The translations under genes were made by a program, and so were the position numbers. From NCBI RefSeq assembly GCF_000003815.2, contig NC_049988.1, forward strand, positions 17,382,849 through 17,446,848: a DNA stretch of 64,000 nucleotides. The letters are read 5' to 3'. The notes under the pieces were generated by a model, which was not told where the DNA came from, made no database searches, and saw nothing but the letters and a program-made list of their open reading frames with translations. Every line of letters begins with the position of its first letter. The stretch's first letter is position 1. Origin of the DNA: Branchiostoma floridae (lineage: Eukaryota > Chordata > Leptocardii > Amphioxiformes > Branchiostomatidae). This document shows positions 32,271-46,980 of this stretch, in pieces.

Positions 32271-35200
32271 CTGGGTCAAAGACAAGAGCATGTCGTAAGT
32301 AAGTGTGAATAACAAGTCGGATCATTTACGCTACAACTGTTGCTAATTTCTCACTCTAAAAACTTACAGTTGCGTAAGCACAACAAATTAGTTCTGCTAC
32401 GCTAACGACTTACCGCGAGAGTGCTAGGATTAACCAATAATAAATAACTAAACACCTTTTCCTCATTAATTTTTCAGGTTGCATCTTACAATACATACTT
32501 GCTTTTCCTGGACAAAAGTGGATACATTAACAAACTTTTAATTAACTCAAACATGTGAAAACATAGACATCTACTCCAAGCGCCAGGACTTCATATTCTT
32601 CAAGAGTTACAGTTTTCATTTCACTTGCAAGTTGAGCTCCTCAGAGATAAAGTAACACAGTCTTAAGTAACCTTATGCGTTTCTATGAAAAAGGTTCTAT
32701 CAAGCAAAAAGGATTGGAAATATTTGCAAATCTGAGCAGCAACAGAAGGGCACTAAGGCTTGGAAAATGGTATTTGAGATGCAGAATGTGGAAGAAAGTC
32801 CTAACACACTTCAAGCATAATCATACCTGTACTTAGTGCCACATCGTTACAATAACGCTTCTAGTATTAGCACTAGCTATTAAAGTGTTTTTCTAGATTC
32901 TATGGACGTTAATAGCCTTGGTCATCTTAAACCATCTTTTCCAAGTAAGTATTGAATACATCTAGAAGATCAGCAGCAAGATTTTCTCCCCTGGCTGTGC
33001 CCAAAAACAAGAAGAGGTGTTACTGTACACCTGAGTTAAGATGACTTTTTTGTGCCCTCCGTTCACCTGCATGTTGAAGGTATTCCTTAACACACTTCCA
33101 AAGAGCCCAGACAACAAAGACTCCACCTCGAGTTACTTTCTCAAGTATCAACAAAAATTTCTTCCCTCTTGTTTGCAGAGACCCACCATTTATCCTCACA
33201 ACACAATGCATTCACACTCCTTTCTTCAGAAACAGGAGCGTCTGTTTCTTGTGTCTGATGAAAAATCATCAACAAACTTATCTCAAAACCGAACGCACGA
33301 CAGAAACGCAGAACCGGTCTCGGAGGAAAATTGCAGGGGAATATAACGGATGGCGGGACCTTTCTGTTTTGAATGAATGCCATCTTCTATTACCTACTGT
33401 ACAAATCAGCCCTCCTCCCGCATGCCTCAGAGTGAAATTGGGGCTGACTAATGCTGGAATAATGGCTGATTACACTCAAGCTGTCATTTACGACCCCTCC
33501 CCACCTGAACAGGTCAAAGGCCAATAACAGATCTTCTCTGGGCATGTTATCTCCTTCCTATAGGTGTGCAAACTATACCACCCCACTTTGTATGGCACTG
33601 CCCCAAAGATGAGCTAATTTTTTCCGCTCCAATTTTAGCTTCTGACACCATACTTTTGACATGCACTTGTCAAACATGTTATGGGTTCATGCATAACTAA
33701 CCTCTACCACACAATGGTAAAAGCAGCGAAACACTCTAGTGAATTCATCCTGAAAAACACGACCTTTTTGGCCCTTCTTTTTGGTTAACACAGTATACAA
33801 TTTATAGACAATTTTATTGAAAGGCTTAAATAGCGTATGAAATTTTACTGGGACACCCAGCCTTTGAAACCGTATACTACAGGGCTCTCGCTCGCTTTGA
33901 AGTGGGCCCCACCCTGCAATGCTTACGTCAATGGATTAAATTATATCTAAGTGCTCCATACCAATCAGACTAACTGCATCCTTAGAGACCGCACGATATA
34001 CAGACAAATGCTAAGTCAGCGCGCTGTTTTCTAGAACGTCTGTCTTTGTTGTTGCTACGAAACCTGTAAATTATAACCCTTGCAAAGTTAGTCTTTGAGT
34101 TTGGGTTAGGAGAAGAATATGCCTCTTCTGAACTTATGTCCAGTGACATGGATCTAAAGAACATGTTCCATGTACATAATCGTGAGCAGTTTCCAGAACC
34201 GCATCGTTTTGTCACGATAACCGCTGCCAGTCAGTTTATACTCCTCCCAGGACCCATTCACTTAAGCCTACCCTCCAGGCTGTCAGAGGCTTAGGAACAG
34301 GCTCTAAAGTCAAGTAATGCGATTATGCACAAGGGTCAAAGGGTTCCCCTACTATCACACACAGAGGTCTTTCTTAGGTAGACTAGATCTCTCTGAGATC
34401 AGGAACATCTAACTGACCATGCACATGAATGAACAGGGCACATTTCTTCACTGGCCATGACCTCTAACCTTTGGAATAAAAAGGTGACCTTGCTCTCTTT
34501 TTGGGCCTGCATTTGGGACAATTTTCCCTCATTAGGCATACTCAGGCATGTGCGGCTGTTTTACATATCTGGGTCATAAGCTTTTTGCAGCAGAATTAGA
34601 TAAAATATGCAAGTTGCAGTGCTCTGGGAATAGGAGGTGGCAGCAATTCCAATGCATTAGTGCATGACAAATGCTACTGTCAATTTTGGGAAAGATTGAT
34701 AATCATGTGCCTACCAGGAATCCAGTCTGTATTCATACTCGGTGGGGATCAGAACTGCAGAAATCTTAATAGCTTCACAAATGTGCTAGAATTTCAGCAT
34801 TGAACCCCTGGGGGGAAACAAGGCTATAGAGGTGGGGAGGTCACATAGCTCCCTGACAATAAGATTTTTCTATTTTAGCTGGGAAAATATGACTTCAGGC
34901 AGACTGGGAACATTAAGGGCCCCAAGGTACCCGGAGTTCCCCCGACGGAAAACATCCAACTGAGAATTAACACCCCAAATTTTGTGCCCACATCTGCAGC
35001 AATTTGTGACACATCTGCGCTTGAGAGCGTGAATTCCTCCAGCGCTGCGCACTTCAACTGAAATGTCACACTCAACTTGTCTAGCGAAGATGTTGCCGGG
35101 GCAACCCCAACCAAATTTATCTTGACTGTCATGGTGCGTGAAACTTATGAGGCTTTTAAAAGTCCCAGCTACCTGCTTTGAATTTGAATCAATCCTCCCC

Positions 35201-37300
35201 GAAGAAGGTAGAAATCCCTGTTTTCCGCCTCCCTAGGTCTCTTCCTCACAAATTACCATCCTGTGATCATCGCCTGGAAAAGCCCACCTGGAGACTCTGC
35301 GCGCAGAGCCCAACCACCCACGATCGCAAAATGCCCTACTTTCAAATCCTCTTAACCTCAACCTTATGGAAAACCTCTCGTAAATCGGCACAGAAGAAAG
35401 GAATTATGAAATCAAACACTGAGCCGCTATCCAGAGGACAATACACCCCACACAACAGCCAACAACAAAAACTACTGAAAGCTGGCTGGGATTGATTCAA
35501 TGAATGACCTGGATGGAGCGGACGCTGACCGGACGCTGACCACAGTCCGGCTAAGTTCAGAGTGCATCTCAGGTCAACAGCCGGCCACCTAACTGACCCA
35601 CAAATTATTGCAGCACTGTTACCAATCAGTTTAGGTCATAAAATCTTTGCACAAAGGATAAACTTTAAAAAGACGGAAAAAGAAGAGTTTCAAAAACAGT
35701 GCTTTTACACGTACTGGCCGTCAACTTCAAGTGGTGGAGAAATTGATGGTGTCTAGACCGAGTGTCAACAAAACAACATGCCCCATTTCACAGGCTGGCC
35801 TGTAGAGTTCAAGGGTTGCACCAACCGGACCCAGCGGAGCTTTCGTGCCAACACAGCCTGCATTATCACACCTAACGTAACCACCAATACTTCAAAGTCT
35901 TGGTCCATTGACTGAAAATAAAACCGTCATGGTGACAACTTGCCGACCGAGCAGGCATCCTGCATGCACAAGGTTTTAGGGGAGTCCAAAATGGATTTCC
36001 TATCAAAATCAAAATCCTTTCAAAGGAAATACATACATCATCCGACAAGCAATTACACAGAAATCAATATCGAACGCCATTCCTGATGCCTAAATCTCAT
36101 TTCGCACAGGTGTATTTACGAAGAGTCGAGCAAAGACATATCGAAGTACATTCGAGAATCCATCACAGCATTTTTCATTGTTTTGATTTCTACCCTTTTG
36201 TCTTCAAAATGTCTTCAAGTAACAAGAATGACAGTCCTGGGTAACCTTAAGGCATAACATTCAATTCACGGAGCTCCTGACATTAGTGACAAGTTGATGT
36301 TGTCATTACTGGGTAGCTGTTGGGTACGGTTGAACACAGATCCCCATAATCCCTTCACAACCTGGGCTGCAAATTGTCTAAAAGCTCGAGCACAGAACGT
36401 TTCAGTTGCTACACGTCTGTCAAATGCGACCACAATGTGTAATAAACACCGTCTGCTGGTACAAAGCCGGAATGGTACACCTGTGCTGAATGGTTAATCT
36501 CGCACAGGTGTCTACAACCAATCAACAACATAGTATTGCATAATGACATCAAGCTTCAGATGTCAAGAGTCAAGTTGGGGTTCATTGACAGGGTTCCCTT
36601 TCGTGTCAGGCCCAAACAGTGAAACCCCTTGTGGGGCCCACTTTTCCTGGCACCATGTTTTTTCTTTTTTATCAAGCACGACTATGGATGTAATCAAAAA
36701 ACACATTTCCTCTGCCTGTCATTAGAAAATGCCAGTCTGGCACCAGAGTTGATTCAGAATGACTGTCCAACCCTCACACAATCACCCCTGGCTGCACTTC
36801 AGCATGCGTGGCATTTAAACATGGCAGCCTGCATAGCAATAAGGTGCCAACATCTAAGCCCAGACTGTCTAGAATACCGAGAAGGAATACGGCGAGCAGA
36901 AAAGGCCCCTAGATGATCCTATCTTATCCTGCTACCCTTGAGTGCTGACAATTCTAATCAACCAAAATTACAACTAGCAGCCTTGCGTGGGTAGTAATCA
37001 TGTGAAACTATACACACGCCCGATCAACACACCAAATATGGCGGCCGACGGGGACAAAGGGAAGGCATCGGAAGGGACAGAAAGAAAACGTTACAATACC
37101 ACATGAAATGCGCACCAGAGAAACTGTAAGGTTGCCACGGCCTTCCATAGTTGTTCATCCACCAGTCCAAAGGTTCTGGGCACAAGTCCAAGTTTCCAGA
37201 AAGGACAAAAGCTGCAATATACAGCAGCTGCCTGAATAGACGCGGCACCAGGAAAACAGCAGCACTGAAAAGTCGTGGACTTGACCCGGTGACCCTTGCG
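32271..37300. other. Non-coding interval upstream of IGF2BP RRM2
   Basis: No exon, repeat family or motif cluster recognised. Likely intron of IGF2BP. Confidence 0.5.
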
Positions 37301-37325
37301 AAGAGGGGGAATCTGGGAGTCTACG

Positions 37326-37399
37326 CACGTGAGGGATGGCGGGAACGAAAGCGCGGGTAAAAAAACGGGACGCCGCTCGATTCAAAACCGTGCCACGTG
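37326..37399. promoter_or_regulatory. Paired E-box module
   Basis: CACGTG lies at 37326 and 37394, 68 bp apart, in a CpG-rich patch with GCGCGGG and GATTCAAAAC before the second box. TCTACGCACGTGAG at the start recurs at 39808. Confidence 0.45.
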
Positions 37400-38126
37400 C
37401 CCGGTGCGGGTACGCGGCACGCGTAGAAACTACGAACTTCGCGAAGAGATTCCGCGCGTTCGCCGCGAACGCCAAAAACGATACAGAACCTATCGACGCC
37501 GGAGGCTTAACACATTTCGTCACAAAAGAGCCGCCCAACATACATTAACGGAGCTACAAGTCAAAACGGAATAGAGGCTCTTGCCTACTCGCCTTCAAAA
37601 AAGTAGCGTTCACTGTCATTACAACTACATCGCGACATACTGCACGATACGTGTAGTTATCACTTTCTGCTTTAAGACTAAGAGTAATGAAACCGGACTA
37701 GTACTAGTAGGTTTTCTCACAAATGGGCTAAAAGCAGACATCCCTTCCTGTATTTGGGCTTGGCTGGGTGGGCCCAGACAGTCACGTACAACAATGTTGA
37801 AATGAAAGAAGCAAACAGTCTAAATGTCATGGCCTGGGGGAGCCAAGTACACTGCTTCAAATAAAAAAAGATTTAAGGGAACAGACTAATACTTCTCCCA
37901 TCGACTGGCTTATGAATAGTAACAAGCGGCTTTAAATACCTTAAAACGGAAGCGCACCATGCGCACAGCGTTACACGTGCGACAATACAATCACTGCTTC
38001 AAAAGAACTTGAACTTCATCACAAGCTCATCAACTCGGTTATTTTCAAATACTATCACACAGGAAAACCAACCCTAAATTAGAATTACAGAGAGACACGG
38101 CAGCAACGACGGCCAACCAAATGGTC

Positions 38127-38154
38127 GCGCGCGAAATTCAAACTTTACCACGTG
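38127..38154 (+). promoter_or_regulatory. E2F-like / TTCAAA / E-box module
   Basis: GCGCGCGAAA overlaps a TTCAAA block and is followed after five bases by CACGTG. GCGCGAAA fits the E2F consensus GCGSSAAA. This is the cleanest example of the module. Confidence 0.5.
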
Positions 38155-39002
38155 CTGCCAGCCCAAATTCAACCAACTTCGCACAAGTAGGCGATCGTCA
38201 ACCCAGCAAGAAAAAAATCATAAAGTGACAAGCTGTTAACTATTCTCAGTCACTTGTGCGTGAAACTAACCAGAAATTCCGGTTCAAATCTACAAATTTG
38301 CGTTGCCGTCTGTGCCCGCCGGCCAAACAAAAAGTGGTACAAACCGAGAGTCCGCTAGCTCGAACTCCTCGCTCTGGGTCGATCTGCTTTCCTCACTGCT
38401 GGTGGACATTTAAACGGCAGCTTTCTCCGGCACTCCTACTATCAAGATCAACTGCACTCACAATGCACAATGGGCACATACCTAAGCGTGCTCAGAATGT
38501 CTCATGACTGACCTTGGCGACCTTTCAAAGAGTGCTCCGGCTTTTGTGACTACTGCAGTACATGCACTTGGCATGCCAAACACTGGGGCAACACAACACA
38601 CCGAGGCCAAAATACCCTCCTATAAGCGAGGTCCCCTCCCGCACCTAGTAACTGATCGGCTCTGACGAGGTAACGGTTTCCCCCCGCACACTATCTACCC
38701 AGCTGATGTCGACGTCAGCATGCCATCTGGCCACTCTCAGATCGTTTACAATCCTGCTAAACTTGGCTCCTGACCCTACCATAACAACACGCCACAAAAA
38801 ATCAATGCAAACTGCGTAGCAACACCTCCCAAATGACAGCACAAGGATCATGCGGCCCCTAAATGAGAGATAGCAACTCCCAGCCACCTCCCACTGGTCA
38901 AATGATGGCACCAAAGTCCTTGAACGCCTGTGGTTGGTTTGCCCTGACATAGTATGTCACGGGGCTACCTACATTTGTCAGCTACAAGCCCCCAATGGTC
39001 CG

Positions 39003-39039
39003 AGGTCAAAGCAGGTCAGCCGGGCAGCCAGAACACGTG
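39003..39039 (+). promoter_or_regulatory. Perfect DR4 plus E-box
   Basis: AGGTCA-AAGC-AGGTCA (39003-39018) is a perfect DR4 of the type bound by receptor/RXR dimers such as TR or LXR. CACGTG follows at 39034. Confidence 0.45.
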
Positions 39040-39729
39040 AACCGGCCAGCTGATCGCAACAGCCACTGGCCAGCAGCCCGCCACTTTTTGAAATGGCCAC
39101 GCAAACTTTTGTCAACCTTCCCCGTAACGTTGTTATCAAAGTTGTGCTGGTAGGCACCCCGTTATTCCATAGAACACTATAAAATCCCCAAGCTACATTA
39201 GTAATTCATTATTCATTGCTTTCCAAAGAAATTTGCAGAGAACCATCATTCATGCCTTGTCTTTCCTTCATGCCTAGAAACTCAATTTTACAAGAATAAA
39301 ACCCAATATTACCATGATAGCGAAATACATCTCCCGGTAAAAGGCTTTAATAGTACCCTCTGAAACATTCCATTTGAGAGTCTAACAAAATTATCCCTCT
39401 TAGCGGATCTGTGTGGATTTGCCTCAAAAATATGGCCCCCTCTGCAAATTGAAGTTTAATATAACAAAGCGCGAGCGCGCGTTGCTTATTGAAGTCTGTT
39501 TGGGGAGATAACTTAAGTGTAACACATGACTTGGCTGTGTACGTGACTGCCAGTCTTAATGCACTTGACACCTCACCCCCTATGCAATACATCCATAAAT
39601 TGAATGCGAAGCACATAAGCACTGGAGGCACCTTTTGGGGAAAAACTACAAAACCTACAGCACTGGGGCACAAAACAACACAGTCTCCCTCCCGTCTAGC
39701 AACAACATGGACTGCGCGAGCCCAGCCAA

Positions 39730-39878
39730 CACGTGTCCGTGTTTGGATGGGAACGACTATCATGTACCTTGACCCCTTGACCTGAAGCAAACTAGGCTGT
39801 CTGGGCGTCTACGCACGTGAGACCAATAAACGATAGCATGGCAACCAGAATAGCGGGAGTTTTAAAAAAAGGCACGTG
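39730..39878. promoter_or_regulatory. DR2 and three E-boxes
   Basis: CACGTG lies at 39730, 39814 and 39873. TGACCC-CT-TGACCT (39770-39783), a DR2 on the minus strand, lies between the first two. The last box continues as CACGTGGACGTTTGG, a flank seen in other copies. Confidence 0.45.
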
Positions 39879-40937
39879 GACGTTTGGACGGCGTGGGGCG
39901 GTATGTCCGAGAGCGCGCTGCCGTGAAGTAGCGCATCGCCGTTCGCCGCCGAACGTACCACACTCGCCCGGTCTGTGAAAAAGCGGCCAGGTACTGAGGT
40001 CTTGGCAGCGGTTGTGTAAAAGCGGGCAGCGTTGTGACTTGAATTTCTTCCAACTATACTGACAATGAAAACCACACATGGAGAGAGAAGTACGTGACAG
40101 AATACAATAGCTTTGAACTTGCCCTCTGCCCCTGTGTCTAAACTGGGACTAAAGATACAACCCTGATACAAACAGTACCCCAGACATTGGCAACGTCAAC
40201 ATGAGCTGGGGGCCTCAACAGGAGACAGCAGCGACATGAGCGCAGACTAATTCTCCAGGCTTTTGGATATTCATGATGTTCTCCACAGGACTCTAGTGAA
40301 AATAGATGGGCGCAACTTGGTTAACTCCCACGAAATAATATCTCACACTAGGAAGCAAATCTGAAGCCTTCCTAAGCTCTTTGGTTCACCACAGATGTTT
40401 CCAAATTTAATATCTTCCACCCACATGTCTCGTTGTAAACACACGCAGCTTCTGAGTTGGGAAGAATTAGTACCCTAAGCTGGGGGCTACCTTGGGCTGT
40501 TTCAAGAAGACGAAACATACATGCAAGCATTGAGAGGGAGAGTTTTATCCAGCTATAGAACAGGGGTAAACAAAAACACAAGTGGTGAGTTCAACTGGAG
40601 TTTTGTTCGTCATCTGGTTGTTTGTTTTGTTCGCCGTAAGAGTAGCACCCATTACAAAACAAGCGTCTCCTTTGGTATGAATCACATAACATTTTGCAGA
40701 CCAATATTAAACTAACCAGACTATGTTAAAACATCACCCTCAACAACACAATCTAATCCTACAACAGACAGACTCGTTTCCTGCTCGCAAAACTTACAAA
40801 GATCGCAGCCAACAGCCAACGAGATCGCAGAGATTGCAGCCAACAAAACCGTAGAAAGTAAAAGGGCCACATTTTATCTGTTTTGTTATAGCAATAAACT
40901 TGATACTGACACCAACTGGCCAACAAATATCGCGAAC

Positions 40938-41014
40938 CACGTGAACATATCGCGCAATGTCAGCGCAAAGGCGCGAAGTTCAAACTGACCACGTGCAACC
41001 GAAGCGAACACGTG
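40938..41014. promoter_or_regulatory. Triple E-box module
   Basis: CACGTG lies at 40938, 40990 and 41009. GGCGCGAAGTTCAAACTGAC directly precedes the middle box (40970-40989). Confidence 0.5.
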
Positions 41015-41521
41015 CGAGCAAAGCTCGAAGTCTAGGCGCAGATTCTTCCAAAGCAAAACATGACACGAGGTATTCCTAATTCAGCAGAATAGCATATTAG
41101 GATTGGGTATGTTGGACTTGTGCCAGCAAACTCAGAGGACAAAATCCCAGTGCACATACAATCACTTCTGCTAATGTAAGCACAGATCCGCAAAAGCCTA
41201 AAAACATGGAAGTGTCTATTTTGGACTCTAGAAACACCAATCAGGCTTACTTGTAGCTGGATGTTGTGCCGAATGCATCAGTGAAACGTTCCCCAAGAGC
41301 GCAGCTATCTGCAGGAGGCTGATAATGCTTTAGAATCCTGCCCGCCACGAGCTTAATTTATCCTATGTGATCAGACAGCACAAGCAGGAGCGTCATATGT
41401 CGATGGATTCAAGCCAAAAACACTACAAAACTGGCCACTGTCCTTGCCAAACTGCCCGATCGGGGTAGCTACCGAGTAACCAACCGTGCAAAACGTCTCT
41501 TTGTGCAACAGTAGTTCCGTC

Positions 41522-41728
41522 CACGTGTTGCGCGCTTCTGCCACTCACCGAAAAAGGTAACCAAAGACGCCTCGCGGCGAAATCACGTGGATCGCGTTAG
41601 ATAAAAAGGACAAGTTCGAAATCCTGACAGTTTCAAGAAGGGGATGGCTAGAATTTACCAACACGTGACTCGAGAAACGTACGCGATTCGATAAAAGTAT
41701 ACGGCGCGCGAACTTTAAACTGCACGTG
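41522..41728. promoter_or_regulatory. Four E-boxes at 61-78 bp spacing
   Basis: CACGTG lies at 41522, 41584, 41662 and 41723. The last is preceded by GGCGCGCGAACTTTAAACTG. This is the densest group in the window. Confidence 0.5.
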
Positions 41729-44700
41729 CAGCAGCGTACATCGCAAATAATCGTAAAACAGCACAAGCAAAATGACCAGTAGAAAGGTATATATAGCAGA
41801 CAGGAAATGGAAGCATACCTACATGTACATGTGTGTAGTCATGCCCTTCCAGACATAACAGCCTAATCTGACTCCGTCTGGGCACGTAATCAAAAATCTG
41901 CACACGCCCGGGAGTGTGCCATTATATATTACTCATTAATCATGCTTTTAAACTCCATCATTTATGCACGACTGATAAGATTATTCTATTATCACCTGCT
42001 AGGAGCACAAAAAATTGGCTGAAAGCAAACTCCTAGAATACAATTTGTCTTTGCTGTTGGTAGGAAATACATGAACTCATAACCTTTCCATCTGTACACT
42101 CCAACATGCAGAGGATATCCTGTGGATACCTCTCTTTCAGTCTTTGTAGCTCTGGGTTTTCAAATGTGCCGCCAACGCAATATGCGCATGGCACCGGACA
42201 CTGTTGTCCCAAAAGCGCCACGAGAAGCGGATACTTTTCTCGTGTGAAATGTAAAATCTATCCTGCCCCGACATGGATACCGCCTGCCCTGGCACCTAGG
42301 CAGAACATGCCATGTTGTCCTATGTGACCTTCAAATTGTGCTTCACTCTAGATTGCGTTGGGCCCCTTGCCAAGTTTACCCATTTAACATGCACCACACA
42401 TGATACTTTGATTGCACACAAGCTGTTGTGTGATATGACAAACATTAATACTTTCTGCTTTCATGTTCAACATTTCCCTTGAACATCTTCGCTACTAAGA
42501 CGTCTCCATCTCAATCTGTCAGTTCCTCGAGCCCGCTAAAAATCGTGACTGAAAACCGACCAATAATACTCCAGGGGCGTCCGCTACGAAACTAATCCTC
42601 AAGCAACAACAACATGTTGAAACCTAAGCCCTGTCTTGCGCGCGAAACTTGAAAAAATCCGGAGCGCAGTATCTCTAAGTCTCCCCTGAGCTCACAGCAA
42701 CAGCGCATACCTGTGCGTGCACCCCATGTCCCCTGCGACCTTGACGCAAGACAATACAGTGAAGCAGACAGCAGTGCCAAGTGCTACACTCTAATGTACA
42801 TAGATGTCTGCCACCTCTGAACAGATGGCACGTTTCATGGTGGTTGTACCAGACTGCGAGCAAAGTGTCGCGAACTACAAAAAAACGTGATCGCTCCAAG
42901 TGAAAAACACATCCAAATATCTAAACGACATCTACGCAACAAGACATCCCCCAATGTGCATCTTACAAATGGCACTTTTGGTTGGTGCCTAGTGTTGATC
43001 AGAAATCATTTAGAACCAGCAACAAGGCTGTAAAGAATGTCAACCTGGCTGACCATCAAAGCCTCCGACCAAAATAGATTTGACCTGGAAGTAAATTGCC
43101 CTGAACTGACCCGAACCTCACAGCTGGGAAGGAACCCAAATAGCAGTGACCATTTACAGGCAATCGACCATCTTTGGTCGACCCGCAAGACTATAAAATT
43201 ATTGATTTACAAAGCAGCCTGAAACCAATTAAAATGGACAGGCCAGGGATAACAACTGGTACAATAAAGTCACTGAAAATGCAGAAACTAAGATTTTTTT
43301 TACTGACAGAATCTCTTAAATTTTCCATGTTTTGTTAACCAAAAGGGAAGCAAAACCTTGTACAATGTTTGCCGCACCAGTTCCACGGCTTTATATGCAG
43401 CAGTTCTTACCCAAAAGCGTCATCTAAGATTTCCCATGGCTCATTTGAACTTGACCTAGGCTGTGAAAGACGACACTCTCAAAACACGCAGTAAATCTAC
43501 GGGCTCACAATGCGTTGTCCATTTGATTTTATGGTTTCCAAAACTAGATTTCTATCTGCGGGCCCACAAGCAGCGCGCCCGCACAATGCTATATTTGGAC
43601 CACCATCACATTTGTTGTACATCTCGGCAGAGGGGCATGAAGCAGACCTCTCCATGGACTTGTAAATCTACAACAACATAAAGGCACCGTATTGACCGTA
43701 ATCGAACTTGACCATGACTGCTGGATAAAAATACAAATGGAGCCAGGCTCCGTGGGGCGACACAAAACCCATCATTTTCCCCGAACGCAACCTACTTGAC
43801 ACCGCTGGTGAATGTGCTTGAAATCGACCATCATGAACTTGAAGTGAACAAAGGCCCTGACCATGACCTCGGCGAACTCTCGGCAGCGTGTGGTATGCTC
43901 TTAACACAAACATGAGGGACTCCCATCCTGGCACTGTGGGACCACCAATTACCGCATTGCTACACACCTAATGACCACTATTAGGACTTGAAACAACCTC
44001 GCTGTCTTATCCTAGATCTTGGAGACACTACCAGCAGAAGATTTGTCTCAGTAGGTACATTTCTGCCGACTTTGACCAATAACTACGGGAGCGTTCAAAC
44101 CTGTTTAACAGTATGGACAGTTACAGACAGTTAATCAATTCCGCTCCAATGCCTAAATGACACCCCTCTGCACTAGTGACATAGGTCATGTTTTACAAGC
44201 GCTAATGTCCGGTCCGCTATTGACCACTTGTTAACCTGACAAATTAATCGCTGTAATAAAAACACGAACACATAAATTAATTCACATCTACATGGCATGT
44301 AACTTGTACGTACATGTATTACAAAATGACGTTAACACACAATAAATTTGATACACATGATACAAAATGCTCAGCTAGTTTTGAAAACATCTAGATCTAG
44401 GCGTAGAATCCTTACCGTCTTAACGGGTACAAACGCACAGAAACAAACTTGAAATTAGTGGTAAAATCCTACAGTGTACGAGTTGCGGGTAAAAGCGACG
44501 TAAAACAAGCCTTGTCCACGCGTTAGCCACGTGGCTTACAATCTACATTTACAATAGTACAATGAGACGCAACTCAAGACATTACAATGTGCACGCCATT
44601 TTCATTTGAACAATACAGAAATCAACGAAATTGACATTGTTCCAATGCCTCCAGGCCAGTTAAGAGCACATGTTAACCAACGGCAAAAATCTAAAAATTA

Positions 44701-46553
44701 CGTGCCAGCAAAAGATTTTGTAACCACCGCTTATCAATTTTAAAGAGGCAGCTTAACGTCAGTCATCCTTGCACTTGAAATTGATATATACATATCTATA
44801 TACTTACCACAGGTTACATGTTAAATCTTGTGCTTTACGATCTAATGCCGCAGTCATGAGCTTGGTCGTTTAACATGCCTTGTGGGTCCTTTAAACGAGC
44901 AACAAGTGTCCATGTGGCTAAAGTACACCTCAACGTTTACGAGGCAACCGATAAGTAATTCACCTCCATAAAACCAGCTGACATGTAAATATTTCATGCC
45001 CTAACCATGACACAAATTAATTACATGGCATTACATTCCTTAACGATTACCACTAAAATCAAAATATAACTATTCCTTGGTATCTACAATCTTTATGGCG
45101 AGAGCGTTTCACCTCAGCTGCACACAAATCCTATGCAATAAAATTAAGCCTTCTGTTTTATGACCGCTTTCGATAAAACAACAGACGCTGTATGGTAAAC
45201 TCATGGCTGTTACTACCCTATAGTATGACAGTTGCCAGCAATTAAGTCCAAATGTCACCAATTTACAATGATCAAAGCCAACGTTGTTGAACTTGGGTTT
45301 TTGATATGCCTCTTGGGTCAGCAAGCATCCGCATGTTCGTGTTTAGAACTTCTTATATGCCCTGCCAAATTGTCACAAAAGCAAGCATGCTCAAAATCAA
45401 GGCAGAGAGGTTAAGTTTTGACATTTCTCAACCATCCTTTCAAGCTGAGGTGAACTTGGCAACCACAAAGACTTTGCATGCTTTGTTGTTTAATAACGTT
45501 GCGGTACGTACAAACAACTTCAAGCATCACACAGGAAATGTTACACTTGACCTTAGACTTGTCTCCCATGTCATTTTGAGTGAATAACAAAGCTAGCGGA
45601 ACATAGACGTACTCACTTACCTTGTCAGCATTGCGCATCATGCAAAATATCAACTTGAGCTTGATCACGAATCAATCCGCGAACACGAATAAAACGGTCT
45701 AACCCAGCTCTAACATTGCCACAGCACACTGAATGTACGGGACAGTACAAGATTCCGACATGTTCCAAGTCTACCTCTCCTGGACATTCGCCAGCGAAAC
45801 AACACTGAAGTCGCTTAGAACAAAAGGCTGCACTGTCGCCAATGTACTATGAACACGCGCCAAGGCACATAACTTCGAGATCTAAGTCAATATCAGGGGC
45901 TTGCCAATTACCAATGTCCGCCTTGCCCAAAGAAACAAAAGATCCACATGCCTGTCTATGTCACTGAGAAACGAGAAAAAGACCAAGTCTGATAATCGAG
46001 TCCCTAGCAACAGACTATAAAACTGCTAGTAACAACATGCGCCATTTATAGTAAGCCATAAACGGAGACTATAATGCTTTCTCGTAAAACCGAGTTCACT
46101 AGCATCACTAGCCCCAGAAATATCCATCTACAAACTTTGCTGCGTACGTTACAAAGGCTTTGGCACAGATCCAATAACTTTTCAAGGATACAATAGTCTT
46201 CCGGCAAATCTTTCGCTGGTAGGTTCAAAATCAAATGTTCCCTTTCTATCGCGTACAACTACACTTGGCGGTAAAACAAGATGTGTAATATGGAAACATT
46301 TGTGCTGATGATACGCAAATATCAAATGACGTATTACATCATGATGCATCATGACACGAAAATCAAATGCAAAACGCATGAACATGAATACTTTTTAAGC
46401 AATACATACACACGCGTAACACAAAACTACATACTTCAAGACATGAACGTAATGGAAAAACTATACCTTCTACATGTACGCACAAGCGTACGCATGAACG
46501 TCCGATAACCTAAACTGGTTCGGCAGGTAAGATACCAACTATTCCTTACAACT

Positions 46554-46576
46554 TGACCTTTCCTGACCTACACGTG
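46554..46576. promoter_or_regulatory. Perfect DR4 adjoining an E-box
   Basis: TGACCT-TTCC-TGACCT (a DR4 on the minus strand) is followed one base later by CACGTG at 46571. Confidence 0.45.
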
Positions 46577-46980
46577 CATGCTACATACTCCAACCCACCC
46601 AAAACCGCCCACACATTCTCTCGATTCTTTTTCTCTACGAATCCTCAAACACATTAGCAAAGACGGCGATGTAAACAACGAACAAACGACAGCAAAAAAA
46701 TTCAACACCACCAAGATTGAAATACCGTCAACGCTATGAAACGCTGTTGAAACAGCGTCACCATACGTCTGTGCGTTAGGAGCAAAATTCTGCATTATTC
46801 GTTACTACGCGAACATCTAAAAAATGGGCGACAAAACCATCCGTAAATGGCGCTACATATCAACAGACGTGATCCTTGACCAGTTGTCCTCACATGACCC
46901 CACAACAGAATAGTCCTGTCCAGCCCGACAACGTGATTGGTCAACGTTGCTATACTATGGACCAATCACAGACGGGATAC

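Noticed and set aside
37155-37574. Overlapping Arg-rich frames on both strands
   Set aside because: Open only because of high CpG content; the residues are low-complexity and the two strands mirror each other.
38515-38558. Minus-strand stretch with EHSL as a possible RRM1-end exon
   Set aside because: The frame with EHS ends in the wrong phase for RRM2 exon a, and the other frame lacks family residues.
39347-39790. 147-codon open frame on the minus strand
   Set aside because: It lies in CpG-rich DNA where stops are rarer, has no recognisable domain, no splice context, and overlaps E-boxes and a DR2. Chance ORF is more likely.
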